From Pantoea phytobeneficialis (lineage in GTDB: Bacteria > Pseudomonadota > Gammaproteobacteria > Enterobacterales > Enterobacteriaceae), in NCBI RefSeq assembly GCF_009728735.1, contig NZ_CP024636.1, forward strand, positions 176,150-240,149: a stretch of 64,000 nucleotides of DNA. Reading direction: 5' to 3'. This document shows, piece after piece, positions 27,177-37,044 of this stretch; position 1 is the first letter of the stretch, and each line of letters starts with the position of its first letter. The notes beneath the pieces are model-generated. The model saw nothing but the letters and a program-made list of their open reading frames with translations, did no database searches and had not been told where the DNA came from. The translations under genes were made by a program, and so were the position numbers.

Positions 27177-28130
27177 ATGCTGAGCGCATTTAAACTGGAT
27201 CGCAGCCGCCTGACGCGTCTCGAACTGGAAGACCATAACGACAAACTCAACGCGTCCGTGTGGGTCGATTTGATCGAGCCCGATGAAGGCGAGCGCGAAC
27301 GGGTGCAAAGTGAGCTGGGCCAGAGCCTGGCAACACGCCCGGAGCTGGAAGACATCGAAGCCTCGGCGCGTTTCTTTGAAGACGAAGATGGCCTGCATAT
27401 TCACTCCTTCTTCTTTTATGAAGATGCGGAAGATCATGCCGGTAACTCGACCGTGGCATTCACCATCCGTGAAGATCGCCTCTATACGCTGCGCGAGCGT
27501 GAACTGCCCGCGTTTCGTCTCTATCGTATGCGCGCCCGTAACCAAACCCTGATTGACGGCAATGCGTTTGAACTGCTGCTGGATCTGTTTGAAACCAAAA
27601 TCGAACAGTTGGCGGATGAGATCGAAAACATCTACAGCGCGCTGGAAAAGCTGAGCCGCGTGATTATGGAAGGGCAGCAGGGCGAAGAGTACGACGAAGC
27701 GCTGTCGCGTCTGGCGGAACTGGAAGATATCGGCTGGAAGGTCCGTCTGTGTCTGATGGATACCCAGCGTGCGCTGAACTTCCTGGTGCGCAAAGCGCGT
27801 CTACCGGCGAACCAACTGGAGCAGGCGCGTGAGATCCTGCGCGATATCGAGTCTCTGCTGCCGCACAACGAATCGCTGTTCCAGAAGGTTAACTTCCTGA
27901 TGCAGGCGGCGATGGGCTTTATCAACATCGAGCAGAACCGCATCATCAAAATCTTCTCGGTAGTGTCGGTGGTGTTTCTGCCGCCCACGCTGGTGGCGTC
28001 CAGCTATGGGATGAACTTCGAATTTATGCCAGAACTGAAGTGGAGCTTTGGCTACCCGGCGGCGATTGGGTTGATGATTCTCGCGGGTCTGGCACCTTAT
28101 CTCTACTTCAAACGTAAAAACTGGTTGTAA
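27177..28130 (+). CDS. corA: magnesium/cobalt transporter CorA
   Basis: CorA is the homopentameric inner-membrane Mg2+ channel. ATG 27177 has GGGGAG about 7 bases upstream and gives [16 protein letters not shown] in 317 residues (E. coli 316). A large cytosolic funnel domain is followed by two C-terminal membrane helices joined by the signature YGMN loop (GMN at 278-280), and the chain ends KRKNWL. A long leader precedes it. Confidence 0.98.
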   Translation: MLSAFKLDRSRLTRLELEDHNDKLNASVWVDLIEPDEGERERVQSELGQSLATRPELEDIEASARFFEDEDGLHIHSFFFYEDAEDHAGNSTVAFTIREDRLYTLRERELPAFRLYRMRARNQTLIDGNAFELLLDLFETKIEQLADEIENIYSALEKLSRVIMEGQQGEEYDEALSRLAELEDIGWKVRLCLMDTQRALNFLVRKARLPANQLEQAREILRDIESLLPHNESLFQKVNFLMQAAMGFINIEQNRIIKIFSVVSVVFLPPTLVASSYGMNFEFMPELKWSFGYPAAIGLMILAGLAPYLYFKRKNWL

Positions 28131-28134
28131 CATT

Positions 28135-28157
28135 GCGCGCTAAACCGCGCCGCTACG
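28135..28157 (+). repeat. palindromic repeat copy B (single arm)
   Basis: GCGCGCTAAACCGCGCCGCTACG is a single diverged arm of the dispersed repeat, starting 4 bases after the corA stop. No partner arm follows; it may be a decayed or solo unit. Confidence 0.6.
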
Positions 28158-28177
28158 CATGCAATATGTAACAATTG

Positions 28178-28204
28178 TCGGGCCGTCTACACGGCCCGAT
28201 TTTC
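28178..28204 (+). terminator. corA terminator
   Basis: A 9-bp stem (TCGGGCCGT, loop CTAC, ACGGCCCGA) is followed by TTTTCT, giving a good intrinsic terminator between corA and the abrB-like gene. Confidence 0.85.
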
Positions 28205-28274
28205 TGGCTATAAATCACAATTCTGCGTAACCTGTTCTTTCCTGCTGATTAACTAATTCGTTGTATCCCACCTT

Positions 28275-29327
28275 ATGGCGCGTCTCTCTTTGCGACAGCA
28301 GTGGACCATTCTGCTGATTGCTTCACTGATTCTGGGAATTATCTTCCAGTTGTTTCACCTGCCTGCGGCGTTGTTGCTCGGCCCGATGATTGTCGGCACC
28401 GTCATGGGACTCTCTGGCGCGTCGGTGCGCATCGATAAACGCTTGTTTGTGCTGGCACAAGCAGTATTGGGTTGCATGATCGGGCAAACCCTGTCACCGG
28501 CGATACTGCCACCCCTGTTGCAGGATTGGCCGGTGGTGCTGGCGGTGTTGGCACTGACGCTGGCCGCCAGCGGGTTGTCTGGCTTCCTGCTGGTGCGTTT
28601 CAGTAATCTGCCCGGACCAACCGGTGCCTGGGGCTCCTCTCCCGGTGGTGCCTCGGCGATGGTGGCAATGGCCGGTGATTTTGGTGCTGACGTGCGGCTG
28701 GTGGCGTTTATGCAGTATCTGCGCGTGTTGTTTGTTGCCACGGCCGCTGCGGTGGTGGCGCGTATCGGGCTGGGTAGCAGCGGCGGTAACGCCGAGCTGG
28801 TCTGGTTTCCTGCACTCAACAGCAGCTTTCTTCTGACGTTAGTGGTGATGGTGGCCGGTGCCTGGCTGGGGCAAAAGTTACGGATTCCGTCTGGCGCGTT
28901 GTTATTACCGGCGCTGATTGGCGCCACGATGCAGGGCACGGGCGTGGCGACGTTACAGGTGCCGGAATGGCTGCTGGCGCTGGCCTATGCGTTAATCGGC
29001 TGGAGCGTCGGACTGCGTTTCACCCGCCCGATTTTCCTGCTGGCGCTACGCACTCTGCCGCAAATGGTGGTGTCGATTATTGGTCTGATGTTGCTGTGTG
29101 GTGGGCTGGCGTGGATGCTGACGCGGGTGTTGCACGTCGATCTGATGACGGCTTATCTGGCAACCAGCCCTGGCGGGCTGGATACGGTGGCGATCATCGC
29201 CGCAGGCAGCCGGGTCGATATCGCTTTTGTGATGGCATTGCAGACCTTGCGTCTGTTCACCATTTTGCTTACCGGCCCAGCGCTGGCGCGTTTTATCTCA
29301 CGCTACGCGCACGCGCGTGCGAGCTGA
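28275..29327 (+). CDS. AbrB-family inner-membrane protein
   Basis: The 350-residue hydrophobic protein has about ten membrane segments arranged as two similar halves, each with a glycine/proline-rich motif (NLPGPTGAWGSSPGGASAMVAMAGDFGAD and HVDLMTAYLATSPGGLDTVAIIAAGS). It aligns over its length with E. coli AbrB (YbgN-type, DUF/PF05145 'ammonia monooxygenase/AbrB duplication'). Its substrate is unknown; some relatives are annotated as regulators without support. It occupies the place of yigF and yigG in E. coli. Its 3' end overlaps rarD on the other strand by 30 bases. Confidence 0.85.
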   Translation: MARLSLRQQWTILLIASLILGIIFQLFHLPAALLLGPMIVGTVMGLSGASVRIDKRLFVLAQAVLGCMIGQTLSPAILPPLLQDWPVVLAVLALTLAASGLSGFLLVRFSNLPGPTGAWGSSPGGASAMVAMAGDFGADVRLVAFMQYLRVLFVATAAAVVARIGLGSSGGNAELVWFPALNSSFLLTLVVMVAGAWLGQKLRIPSGALLLPALIGATMQGTGVATLQVPEWLLALAYALIGWSVGLRFTRPIFLLALRTLPQMVVSIIGLMLLCGGLAWMLTRVLHVDLMTAYLATSPGGLDTVAIIAAGSRVDIAFVMALQTLRLFTILLTGPALARFISRYAHARAS

Positions 29328-30197
29328 GGCAATCGCGGCATCGACAATAAAAAAGGCGAGCGCCAGCCAGATAAAGCCAAAGGTCACCATTTTATCTGGC
29401 GTGACGGTTTCGCCATAAAACACCACCGCCAGCAGGAACATCAGCGTTGGACCGAGATACTGGAAAAAACCGATCGTTGAGAGACGCAAACGCGTGCAAG
29501 CGGCGGCAAACAGCATCAGCGGTACCGTGGTGACAATCCCGGCGGCGACCAGTTTCAGGTTAAGGCTTATCGGGTTGGCGCTCAGATGGCTGGTGGCGCT
29601 ATCGGCAAAACCAAACAGATAAATCGCCGCCAGCGGGAACATCCACAGCGTCTCAATCAGCATACCGCTCTGCGCATCGACCTGAATTTTCTTGCGCATC
29701 AGGCCGTAAAACGCAAAGGTCAGCGCCAGCCCGAGGGCAATCATCGGCACCGAACCAAACTTCCACAGCTGTACCAGCACCCCGAGCGCGGCAAGCAGTA
29801 CCGCCAACCATTGCAGGGGACGGAAGCGCTCGCGCATAAACAACATCCCCAGCACCACGTTAAACAATGGGCTGATGAAATAGCCGAGGCTGGCTTCAAG
29901 GATGTGCTGATTATTCACCGCCCAGATATACAGCAGCCAGTTACCGCCTATGGTGAAGGCGGTGAACGCCAGCAACAGCACTTTTTTTGGCTGGCGCATC
30001 ACGCTGCATACCTGGTTCCAGTTACGGCTGAGGGTGATCAACAGCAGCATAAACAATGCTGACCAAATCACCCGATGCGTCATGATTTCAAGTGGAGGGA
30101 CAACCTTGACCAGCTTGAAGTAGGCCGGTGCCACCCCCCACAGGAAATAGGCGCCGAGTGCATAGCCGATACCCTGGCGCGTTTGTTGTGTATCCAT
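29298..30197 (-). CDS. rarD: EamA/DMT-family transporter RarD
   Basis: RarD is a ten-helix drug/metabolite transporter-superfamily protein of the inner membrane, associated with chloramphenicol sensitivity phenotypes in related bacteria; its natural substrate is not known. The 299-residue product follows E. coli RarD (GIGYALGAYFLWGVAPAYFKL; NWLLYIWAVNNQHILEASLGYFISPL; FFQYLGPTLMFLLAV). It is transcribed with yigI from the right, 6 bases downstream of it. Confidence 0.95.
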   Translation of the reverse strand: MDTQQTRQGIGYALGAYFLWGVAPAYFKLVKVVPPLEIMTHRVIWSALFMLLLITLSRNWNQVCSVMRQPKKVLLLAFTAFTIGGNWLLYIWAVNNQHILEASLGYFISPLFNVVLGMLFMRERFRPLQWLAVLLAALGVLVQLWKFGSVPMIALGLALTFAFYGLMRKKIQVDAQSGMLIETLWMFPLAAIYLFGFADSATSHLSANPISLNLKLVAAGIVTTVPLMLFAAACTRLRLSTIGFFQYLGPTLMFLLAVVFYGETVTPDKMVTFGFIWLALAFFIVDAAIASARTRVRVA

Positions 30198-30203
30198 GAT
30201 TTC

Positions 30204-30674
30204 CTAACCGATCAGATAAGTCGCAGTGGCGGTAGCGATGTAATCACCCTGCTGGTTATGCATTTCAACGCGGGCGACCGCGACTTTATTACCGGCACGC
30301 AGCAGGCTGCTGGTGGCGACAAAACGCTCGCCGCGACCCGGACGCAGATAATCCACGCGCATATCAATCGTACCCATCCGCGACAAGCGCTGGCGCAGCT
30401 CCTCTTCGCTGATGTTCTCCTGGCGCGTCAGCGAATGACTGACGCAAACCAGGCCAGCGGCAACATCCAGTACCGAGGCGATCACGCCGCCATGCAAAAT
30501 ACTTTGCGCGGCATTCCCCACCAGCATGGTTTTATTGGCAAAACCCAGTTCGGCGTAATCGGGTTCGAGCCGATCCAGTTCCAGCCCAAGTGCCTGATTA
30601 AACGGCATATGATAAACAAAAATTTCGCCAATCAGACGGCGTGCTTCCTGCGGTGTCAGCATCGGTGATGACAT
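30204..30674 (-). CDS. yigI: hotdog-fold acyl-CoA thioesterase YigI
   Basis: This PaaI-type hotdog thioesterase has 156 residues from the ATG at 30674; a TTG 15 bases upstream would add MKATT. It shares [37 protein letters not shown] and [18 protein letters not shown] with E. coli YigI, reported to hydrolyse medium- and long-chain acyl-CoAs. A GAAGG ribosome site supports the chosen start. It is transcribed divergently from pldA. Confidence 0.92.
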   Translation of the reverse strand: MSSPMLTPQEARRLIGEIFVYHMPFNQALGLELDRLEPDYAELGFANKTMLVGNAAQSILHGGVIASVLDVAAGLVCVSHSLTRQENISEEELRQRLSRMGTIDMRVDYLRPGRGERFVATSSLLRAGNKVAVARVEMHNQQGDYIATATATYLIG

Positions 30675-30861
30675 GGTGGTGGCCTTCAAACAACCCCTTG
30701 TACGGGGCGATGGATGTTAAAGAATTGTGTATATTATGCCGCGTTAGAGCCGCTTTCCAGTTTCAGAAATCGTCGCTAATCAAGGGTTAAGTTTGTGTGT
30801 AGAATGACCTGCTTTTTTAAACCGTTACCAAACGACTATGCAGTGCCCACTGGAGAATTCT

Positions 30862-31740
30862 ATGCGTAAGCAGCGCGCCTTGCTGGCAGCGGCTCTGTTA
30901 ATTCCTGCTATGGCGCAGGCGGATGAAGCCACGATTAAAGAGGTTCATGATGCACCAGCGGTAAAGGGCAGTATTATTGCTAACCTGCTGGAGAAACACG
31001 ATAACCCATTCGTGCTTTATCCCTACGAAAACAACTATCTGCTTTACACCTACACCAGCGACATGAACAAAGAGGCCATTTCCTCTTACGACTGGGCAGA
31101 CAAAGCCAAAAAGGATGAAGTAAAATTCCAGCTCAGTCTGGCCTTTCCGCTGTGGCGCGGTATTCTGGGCGACAATTCGGTACTGGCGGCGTCTTATACC
31201 CAGCGTTCCTGGTGGCAGCTCTCCAATCGTGGCGCCTCTTCACCGTTTCGTGAAACCAACTATGAGCCGCAGATTTTCCTCGGCTGGGCGACGGATTACT
31301 CGCTGGGTGGCTGGACATTGCGCGATGTGGAGATGGGTCTGAACCATCAGTCAAACGGCCGCAGCGATCCGACTTCGCGTAGCTGGAACCGCGTATATGC
31401 GCGCTTGATGGCGGAGAACGGCAATTTCCTCGCCGAGATCAAACCCTGGTATCGTATCCCGGAAAGCGCCAGCAATGATGACAACCCGGATATCACCAAA
31501 TACATGGGCTATTACCGCGCGAAGCTGGGTTACATGTACGGCGAAAGCATTTTTAGCGTGGAAGGCAATTACAACTGGAACAGTGGCTACGGCGGTGCAA
31601 CCTTTGCCTGGAGCTACCCGATCAGCGAGCATGTGCGTTTTTACACGCAGCTGTTTAGCGGCTATGGTGAATCGCTCATCGACTACAACCACCGCCAGAC
31701 GCGTGTGGGTGTCGGCGTAACGCTCAACGATCTGTTCTGA
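30862..31740 (+). CDS. pldA: outer-membrane phospholipase A
   Basis: OMPLA is a 12-stranded outer-membrane beta-barrel that hydrolyses mislocalised phospholipids when dimerised with Ca2+. ATG 30862 has GGAG about 7 bases upstream and gives 292 residues. A signal peptide of about 20 residues ends AMAQA. The catalytic triad is H162, S164 and N176 in NHQSNGRSDPTSRSWNR. The C-terminus ends in phenylalanine, the usual barrel-assembly signal. Confidence 0.98.
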   Translation: MRKQRALLAAALLIPAMAQADEATIKEVHDAPAVKGSIIANLLEKHDNPFVLYPYENNYLLYTYTSDMNKEAISSYDWADKAKKDEVKFQLSLAFPLWRGILGDNSVLAASYTQRSWWQLSNRGASSPFRETNYEPQIFLGWATDYSLGGWTLRDVEMGLNHQSNGRSDPTSRSWNRVYARLMAENGNFLAEIKPWYRIPESASNDDNPDITKYMGYYRAKLGYMYGESIFSVEGNYNWNSGYGGATFAWSYPISEHVRFYTQLFSGYGESLIDYNHRQTRVGVGVTLNDLF

Positions 31741-31761
31741 TAAGCAAACAACAGGATTACC

Positions 31762-33585
31762 GTGGCAACATCGGCAGTGCTCAATCAGGAAACGCTGGCG
31801 CAGCAGGTATTACAGGATACCTTCGGCTACCAGCAATTTCGTCCCGGCCAGCAAACCATCATCGAAACGGCGCTGGCAGGGCGCGATTGCCTGGTGGTTA
31901 TGCCCACCGGCGGGGGCAAATCGCTGTGTTATCAAATTCCGGCGCTGGTGCGTGAGGGATTAACGCTGGTGGTTTCGCCGTTGATTTCCCTGATGAAAGA
32001 TCAGGTCGATCAATTGCTGGCTAACGGTGTGGCTGCGGCCTGCCTTAACTCCACCCAGACGCGTGAAGAGCAGCAACAGGTGTTTGCCGATTGTCGTAGC
32101 GGTCGCCTGAAACTGCTCTATATCGCGCCTGAACGCCTGATGATGGATAACTTCCTCGACAGCCTGCACCACTGGAATCCGGTGATGCTGGCGGTGGATG
32201 AAGCGCACTGTATCTCGCAATGGGGCCACGATTTCCGCCCGGAGTATGGTGCGTTGGGCCAACTGCGCCAGCGCTTCCCGGAGCTGCCGGTGATGGCGCT
32301 GACCGCCACCGCTGACGAAACCACGCGTAATGACATCGCGCATCTGTTGCAGATGCACGATCCCCTGATTCAAATCAGTAGCTTCGATCGACCGAACATC
32401 CGCTATACGCTGGTGGAGAAGTTCAAACCGACCGAGCAGTTGCTGCGCTATGTTCAGGACCAGCGCGGCAAAAGCGGCATTATTTACTGCAACAGCCGCG
32501 CCAAGGTGGAAGACACCGCTGCTCGCCTGCAAAGCCGTGGTCTGAGCGTGGGTGCTTATCATGCCGGTATCGACAGCGCCCAGCGTGCGCGGGTGCAGGA
32601 GGCTTTCCAGCGTGATGACCTGCAAATTGTGGTGGCTACCGTGGCGTTCGGCATGGGCATCAACAAGCCCAACGTCCGTTTTGTGGTGCACTTTGATATT
32701 CCGCGTAACATCGAATCCTATTATCAGGAAACGGGCCGCGCCGGACGTGACGGTCTGCCTGCCGAAGCCATGATGCTGTACGACCCGGCCGATATGGCCT
32801 GGTTGCGTAAATGTCTGGAAGAGAAAACGCCTGGGCCGTTGCAGGATATTGAACGCCATAAACTCAATGCGATGGGCGCGTTTGCTGAAGCGCAAACCTG
32901 CCGTCGTCTGGTGCTGCTCAACTATTTTGGCGAGGGACGTCAGCAGCCGTGTGACAACTGCGATATCTGCCTCGATCCACCGCGTCGTTACGATGGTCTG
33001 GTGGAGGCGCAGAAAGCGCTGTCCAGCATTTATCGCACCGGGCAGCGCTTCGGCATGGGCTATATTGTTGAAGTTTTGCGCGGTGCCAGCAACCAGCGTA
33101 TTCGCGATAACGGGCACGACAAATTGCCGGTTTACGGCATTGGCCGGGATAACAGCACCGAACATTGGGTCAGCGTGCTGCGTCAGCTCATCCATCTCGG
33201 AATGGTGACGCAAAATATCGCCATGCATTCCGCGTTACAACTTACCGAAGCGGCTCGTCCGGTGCTGCGTGCAGAAATCCCGCTGATGCTGGCGGTGCCG
33301 CGAATTGTGACGGTGAAAACGCGCAGCAGCTCGCCGAAGGTCTATGGCGGCAATTACGATCGCAAACTGTTCGCCAAGCTGCGTAAGTTACGTAAAGCGA
33401 TTGCTGACGAGGAGAATATTCCGCCCTATGTGGTGTTTAACGACGCCACGTTGATTGAGATGGCGGAACAGATGCCGGTGAGCGCGTCAGAAATGCTGAG
33501 CGTGAACGGTGTCGGCCATCGCAAACTGGAACGTTTTGGTAAACCGTTCCTGGTGATGATCAAAGAACATCTTGATGAAGAGTAA
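31762..33585 (+). CDS. recQ: ATP-dependent DNA helicase RecQ
   Basis: RecQ is the 3'-5' SF2 helicase of the RecF pathway. A GTG start at 31762 with AGGA 6 bases upstream gives 607 residues (E. coli about 609). Walker A TGGGKS is near 49-54, [17 protein letters not shown] marks motif II and the aromatic-rich loop, and a zinc-binding cysteine set (CRRL...CDNCDIC) is present. A winged-helix domain and a C-terminal HRDC domain (about 530-600) complete it. Confidence 0.98.
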   Translation: MATSAVLNQETLAQQVLQDTFGYQQFRPGQQTIIETALAGRDCLVVMPTGGGKSLCYQIPALVREGLTLVVSPLISLMKDQVDQLLANGVAAACLNSTQTREEQQQVFADCRSGRLKLLYIAPERLMMDNFLDSLHHWNPVMLAVDEAHCISQWGHDFRPEYGALGQLRQRFPELPVMALTATADETTRNDIAHLLQMHDPLIQISSFDRPNIRYTLVEKFKPTEQLLRYVQDQRGKSGIIYCNSRAKVEDTAARLQSRGLSVGAYHAGIDSAQRARVQEAFQRDDLQIVVATVAFGMGINKPNVRFVVHFDIPRNIESYYQETGRAGRDGLPAEAMMLYDPADMAWLRKCLEEKTPGPLQDIERHKLNAMGAFAEAQTCRRLVLLNYFGEGRQQPCDNCDICLDPPRRYDGLVEAQKALSSIYRTGQRFGMGYIVEVLRGASNQRIRDNGHDKLPVYGIGRDNSTEHWVSVLRQLIHLGMVTQNIAMHSALQLTEAARPVLRAEIPLMLAVPRIVTVKTRSSSPKVYGGNYDRKLFAKLRKLRKAIADEENIPPYVVFNDATLIEMAEQMPVSASEMLSVNGVGHRKLERFGKPFLVMIKEHLDEE

Positions 33586-33597
33586 AGGAAAAAAAGC

Positions 33598-34221
33598 ATG
33601 TTGATGTTATTCGCTACCGTCGCACTGGTACATCTGGTCGCGCTGATGAGTCCTGGCCCGGATTTCTTTTTTGTCTCGCAGACCGCTGCCAGCCGCTCGC
33701 GTAAAGAAGCGATGATGGGGGTGCTGGGGATCACGCTGGGAGTAATGGTGTGGGCCGGTGTGGCGCTGATGGGTCTGCATCTGATCCTGGAAAAAATGGC
33801 GTGGCTGCATCAAATCATCATGGTAGGTGGCGGCTTATATCTGCTGTGGATGGGCTGGCAGTTGATGCGTTCGGCGCGTCAGCGTCATCAGCAGCCAAAC
33901 AGCGAAGCACCCGTCGTGGAGCTGCCGAAAAAAGGGATGAGCTTCCTTAAAGGCTTGCTGACCAACCTCTCCAACCCGAAAGCCATTATCTATTTCGGCA
34001 GCGTGTTCTCGCTGTTTGTTGGCAATGATGTCGGCGCAATGGAGCGCTGGGGATTATTCCTGCTGATTCTGGTGGAAACCTTCGCCTGGTTTACCGTGGT
34101 GGCGGCGATTTTTGCTCTGCCGTGGATGCGTGATAAATATCAGCGCATGGCGAAGTGGGTTGATGGTATGGCGGGTGTCCTGTTTGCCGGCTTCGGCATC
34201 CACCTGATCATTTCACGGTAA
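33598..34221 (+). CDS. rhtC: threonine efflux protein RhtC
   Basis: RhtC is an inner-membrane LysE/RhtB-family exporter of threonine. The 207-residue protein has about six membrane segments, the family start LVHLVALMSPGPDFFFV with the conserved SPGPD, and LLTNLSNPKAIIYFGSVFS in the middle. It is 1-2 residues longer than E. coli RhtC. It begins 12 bases after recQ and converges on rhtB. Confidence 0.96.
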   Translation: MLMLFATVALVHLVALMSPGPDFFFVSQTAASRSRKEAMMGVLGITLGVMVWAGVALMGLHLILEKMAWLHQIIMVGGGLYLLWMGWQLMRSARQRHQQPNSEAPVVELPKKGMSFLKGLLTNLSNPKAIIYFGSVFSLFVGNDVGAMERWGLFLLILVETFAWFTVVAAIFALPWMRDKYQRMAKWVDGMAGVLFAGFGIHLIISR

Positions 34222-34228
34222 TTTTATC

Positions 34229-34286
34229 CGTAGCGGCGCGATTTTTCGCGCGGGTTTATAGGCGCACGATAAATCGCGCCGCTACG
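34229..34286 (+). repeat. palindromic repeat copy C (paired arms)
   Basis: CGTAGCGGCGCGATTTTTCGCGC (34229-34251) and its near complement GCACGATAAATCGCGCCGCTACG (34264-34286) flank a short spacer. The pair lies between convergent rhtC and rhtB and could serve as their shared 3' structure. Confidence 0.85.
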
Positions 34287-34291
34287 AACTA

Positions 34292-34915
34292 TCAGGCGAT
34301 TCTGCGCGCGCTGGCTAACAACGCACCGACGGCCATAAACAAACCACCAAACGTTCGATTCATTGCCTTCATCTGCTTCGGCCCTTTAATCCAACCGGCG
34401 ATGCGGGTGGCGAGCGTGGCATAACCAATCATCACGATAATATCTACGACCACCGTGGTGACGCCGAGCACCAGATATTGCATCAGCTGTGGCTGGTGCG
34501 GCTGAATGAACTGCGGGAACAGCGCGGCAAGAAACACAATGCTTTTGGGGTTAGTCAGGTTAACCAACACCGCGCGCTTAAACAGGCGACGACGCGGCAT
34601 CGCTTTGGCGACAGCATTGAGATCCAGCGCGCCACCCGAGCGCCATTGCTGAATACCCAGCCACACTAAATAGGCGGCACCGGCCCACTTCAGGATTTCG
34701 AACGCCAGCAGCGACTGAGAAAACAGCGCGCCAAGACCCACACCCACCAGCACGATATGTACCGACAGACCAATTTGCAGGCCAGATATCGAGGCCACTG
34801 CGCCGCGATAGCCGTGACTGATGCCGGTGCTCATGGTGTTAATCGCGCCGGAACCCGGCGAGAGGCTAAGGATGGTTGTGGTAAGCAGGTAGGTTAACCA
34901 CCATTCAATGGTCAT
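34292..34915 (-). CDS. rhtB: homoserine/homoserine lactone efflux protein RhtB
   Basis: RhtB is a LysE-family exporter of homoserine and related compounds. The second ATG (34915) is chosen because AGGGA lies 9 bases before it, whereas it directly abuts the first ATG (34924). The resulting 207 residues start [11 protein letters not shown], as in E. coli. [11 protein letters not shown] and [18 protein letters not shown] are family motifs. It is transcribed towards rhtC and divergently from pldB. Confidence 0.95.
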   Translation of the reverse strand: MTIEWWLTYLLTTTILSLSPGSGAINTMSTGISHGYRGAVASISGLQIGLSVHIVLVGVGLGALFSQSLLAFEILKWAGAAYLVWLGIQQWRSGGALDLNAVAKAMPRRRLFKRAVLVNLTNPKSIVFLAALFPQFIQPHQPQLMQYLVLGVTTVVVDIIVMIGYATLATRIAGWIKGPKQMKAMNRTFGGLFMAVGALLASARRIA

Positions 34916-35019
34916 GTGTGACATTCCCTGATGTAAGCGAAGTGTGACACAATACGCCAGAAAATCGCGGCACGCTATGGAGTGGACGTGTGGCGTTGAC
35001 GTTTTTTTCAGGAGGGCGG

Positions 35020-36012
35020 ATGCAGAAGATAAAACAGAGTTGGCTCAGGCGTGAAAAGGCGTTTGCCTCCTTTGCTACCGGTCCGCTGCTCGACTTCTGG
35101 CACCGTCGTGAAGAGTGTGAATTTACCGGCGTGGGGAATCTCACCCTGCGCTATGTTCGTTTCACTTCTCCGCAACATCATCGTGTCATTCTGATTGTTC
35201 CCGGACGTATTGAAAGCTACATCAAATACCCGGAGCTGGCCTATGACCTGTTCCACTGTGGTTTTGATGTGGTGATTATTGACCATCGAGGTCAGGGACG
35301 CTCCGATCGTCTGTTGGAAGATTCCCACCGCGGGCATGTGGTGGATTTCAATGATTACGTTGACGATCTGGAAACGCTTTATCTGAAAGAGATCGTCAGT
35401 GGCCATTACCAGCAGCGCTATGCGCTGGCGCATTCGATGGGCGGGGCGATCCTTGCGCTGTTTCTGGCGCGTCAGCCACGGGCGTTTCACGCCGTGGCGC
35501 TGGCGGCACCGATGTTTGGTATTACCTTGCCGCTGCCGCCTTTCCTCGCGCACCGCATTCTTGACTGGGCAGAGAAAATGCCCGCGCTGCGCGATGGTTA
35601 TGCCCTCGGCACCGGGCGCTGGCGGGCCCATCCCTTCGGCATCAATCAGCTGACCCACAGCCGGGAACGTTATCAGCGCAACTTGCGTTTTTACGCTGAC
35701 GATCCGGCGATTCGCGTCGGTGGCCCGACTTACCATTGGGTACGTGAAGGGGTGCAGGCGGGTCGCAGCATTATCAGTCAGGTGAATAACATCACCACGC
35801 CGATGCTGCTGATGCAGGCCAGCGAAGACCGGGTGGTGGATAACCGCTCGCAGGATTTGTTTTGTGAGGCGATGGCAGCAGCAGGGCATCCCTGCGAGGG
35901 TGTCACGCCTTATGTGATTGAAGGCGCGCGCCATGAGATCCTGTTTGAAACAGACGCGATGCGCGCCCAGGCGCTAAATGCGGTGGTGGATTTTTTTGCG
36001 CGCCACGTTTAA
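35020..36012 (+). CDS. pldB: lysophospholipase L2
   Basis: PldB is an alpha/beta hydrolase acting on lysophospholipids at the inner membrane. ATG 35020 follows a near-perfect AGGAGG and gives 330 residues (E. coli 340, with a longer tail). The nucleophile is S139 in LAHSMGGA, an oxyanion segment [11 protein letters not shown] precedes it, and the catalytic histidine is in GARHEILFE near the C-terminus. yigL follows, as in E. coli. Confidence 0.95.
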   Translation: MQKIKQSWLRREKAFASFATGPLLDFWHRREECEFTGVGNLTLRYVRFTSPQHHRVILIVPGRIESYIKYPELAYDLFHCGFDVVIIDHRGQGRSDRLLEDSHRGHVVDFNDYVDDLETLYLKEIVSGHYQQRYALAHSMGGAILALFLARQPRAFHAVALAAPMFGITLPLPPFLAHRILDWAEKMPALRDGYALGTGRWRAHPFGINQLTHSRERYQRNLRFYADDPAIRVGGPTYHWVREGVQAGRSIISQVNNITTPMLLMQASEDRVVDNRSQDLFCEAMAAAGHPCEGVTPYVIEGARHEILFETDAMRAQALNAVVDFFARHV

Positions 36013-36065
36013 TTGATTTTTTATTTTCCGGCTACGGCCAACCGACATTAATACCAGAGGTTTCC

Positions 36066-36866
36066 ATGTACCACATCGTCGCATCCGACCTGGATGGCAC
36101 GCTGCTCTCACCAGACCATCGTCTGACCCCTTTCGCCCGCACCACGTTGCAGGAGCTGGTGGCACGCGATGTCCATTTCGTTTTTGCCACCGGTCGTCAC
36201 TATATCGATGTGGGTCAGATGCGCGACAAACTCGGCATCCCGGCTTATATGATTACCTCCAACGGCGCACGCGTGCACAATGCTGACGGCGAGTTGATCT
36301 TCAGCCATAACCTGGATGCCGACATCGCCCAGGATCTGTATGGCCTGAAATACCACGATGAACAGGTTCTGACCCACGTTTACCGTGACGACGAATGGTT
36401 TATCAGCCGTCACCGCCCGGCGGAGCAGGATTATTTTCGTGAATCGGTGTTTAACTACCAGGTTTACCAGCCGGGGATGCTGCCGAGCGATGGCATCAGC
36501 AAAGTGTTCTTTACCTGCGACGATCCTGAGCATCTGATCCCGATGGAGCAGGCGATTGAGGCGCGTTGGGGCGATCGGGTCAATGTCAGCTTCTCGCTGC
36601 CGACCTGTCTCGAAGTGATGGCGGGGGGTGTCTCCAAGGGACATGCGCTGGAAGCGGTGGCAAAACAGCTCGGCTATTCATTGAAAGAGTGCATCGCGTT
36701 TGGTGATGGCATGAACGATGTCGAGATGCTCAGCATGGCCGGTAAGGGCTGCATCATGCGTAATGCCCATCAGCGTCTGAAAGATACCTTGCCTGCGCTG
36801 GAAGTGATTGGCAGCAATGCCGAAGACGCTGTACCGCAGACGCTGCGTAAATTGTTCCTGGCATAA
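36066..36866 (+). CDS. yigL: HAD-IIB sugar/pyridoxal phosphate phosphatase YigL
   Basis: YigL is a Cof-type HAD phosphatase that dephosphorylates pyridoxal phosphate and sugar phosphates and helps relieve sugar-phosphate stress in E. coli, where SgrS stabilises its mRNA from the pldB-yigL transcript. The 266-residue product equals the E. coli length. Motif I is ASDLDGTLLS (D8, D10), and the C-terminal motif is AFGDGMNDVEML. It lies 53 bases after pldB. Confidence 0.95.
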   Translation: MYHIVASDLDGTLLSPDHRLTPFARTTLQELVARDVHFVFATGRHYIDVGQMRDKLGIPAYMITSNGARVHNADGELIFSHNLDADIAQDLYGLKYHDEQVLTHVYRDDEWFISRHRPAEQDYFRESVFNYQVYQPGMLPSDGISKVFFTCDDPEHLIPMEQAIEARWGDRVNVSFSLPTCLEVMAGGVSKGHALEAVAKQLGYSLKECIAFGDGMNDVEMLSMAGKGCIMRNAHQRLKDTLPALEVIGSNAEDAVPQTLRKLFLA

Positions 36867-36873
36867 CCTGATC

Positions 36874-36947
36874 CGTAGCGGCGCGATTTATCGCGCAATT
36901 TCGTGTGCGTTGCAGGAAAAACCCGCGCGATAAATCGCGCCGCTACG
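36874..36947 (+). repeat. palindromic repeat copy D (paired arms, 74 bp)
   Basis: Perfect inverted arms CGTAGCGGCGCGATTTATCG (from 36874) and CGATAAATCGCGCCGCTACG (to 36947) extend inward to GCGC. They flank a spacer rich in AATTTCGTGTGCG and GCAGGAAAAA. It has the same length and layout as copy E. It lies between yigL and yigM. Confidence 0.9.
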
Positions 36948-37044
36948 GGGTGCTTGTGTTTTATCCGATTGTAAACCAGATAATTCAACGAGGCAGCGAC
37001 AGTTTGTTTACACTAACGGCACTGTTCATTTTGGGATCGTTACC

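Noticed and set aside
31960..33228. A 422-codon open frame on the minus strand inside recQ
   Set aside because: It lies wholly antisense to an intact recQ, is rich in His, Gln and Arg as expected from the complement of GC-rich codons, and resembles no family.
34229..34286. Palindromic repeat considered as a CRISPR array or IS end
   Set aside because: Copies are single pairs scattered kilobases apart with no spacers in tandem, no cas genes, no transposase and no visible target duplications.
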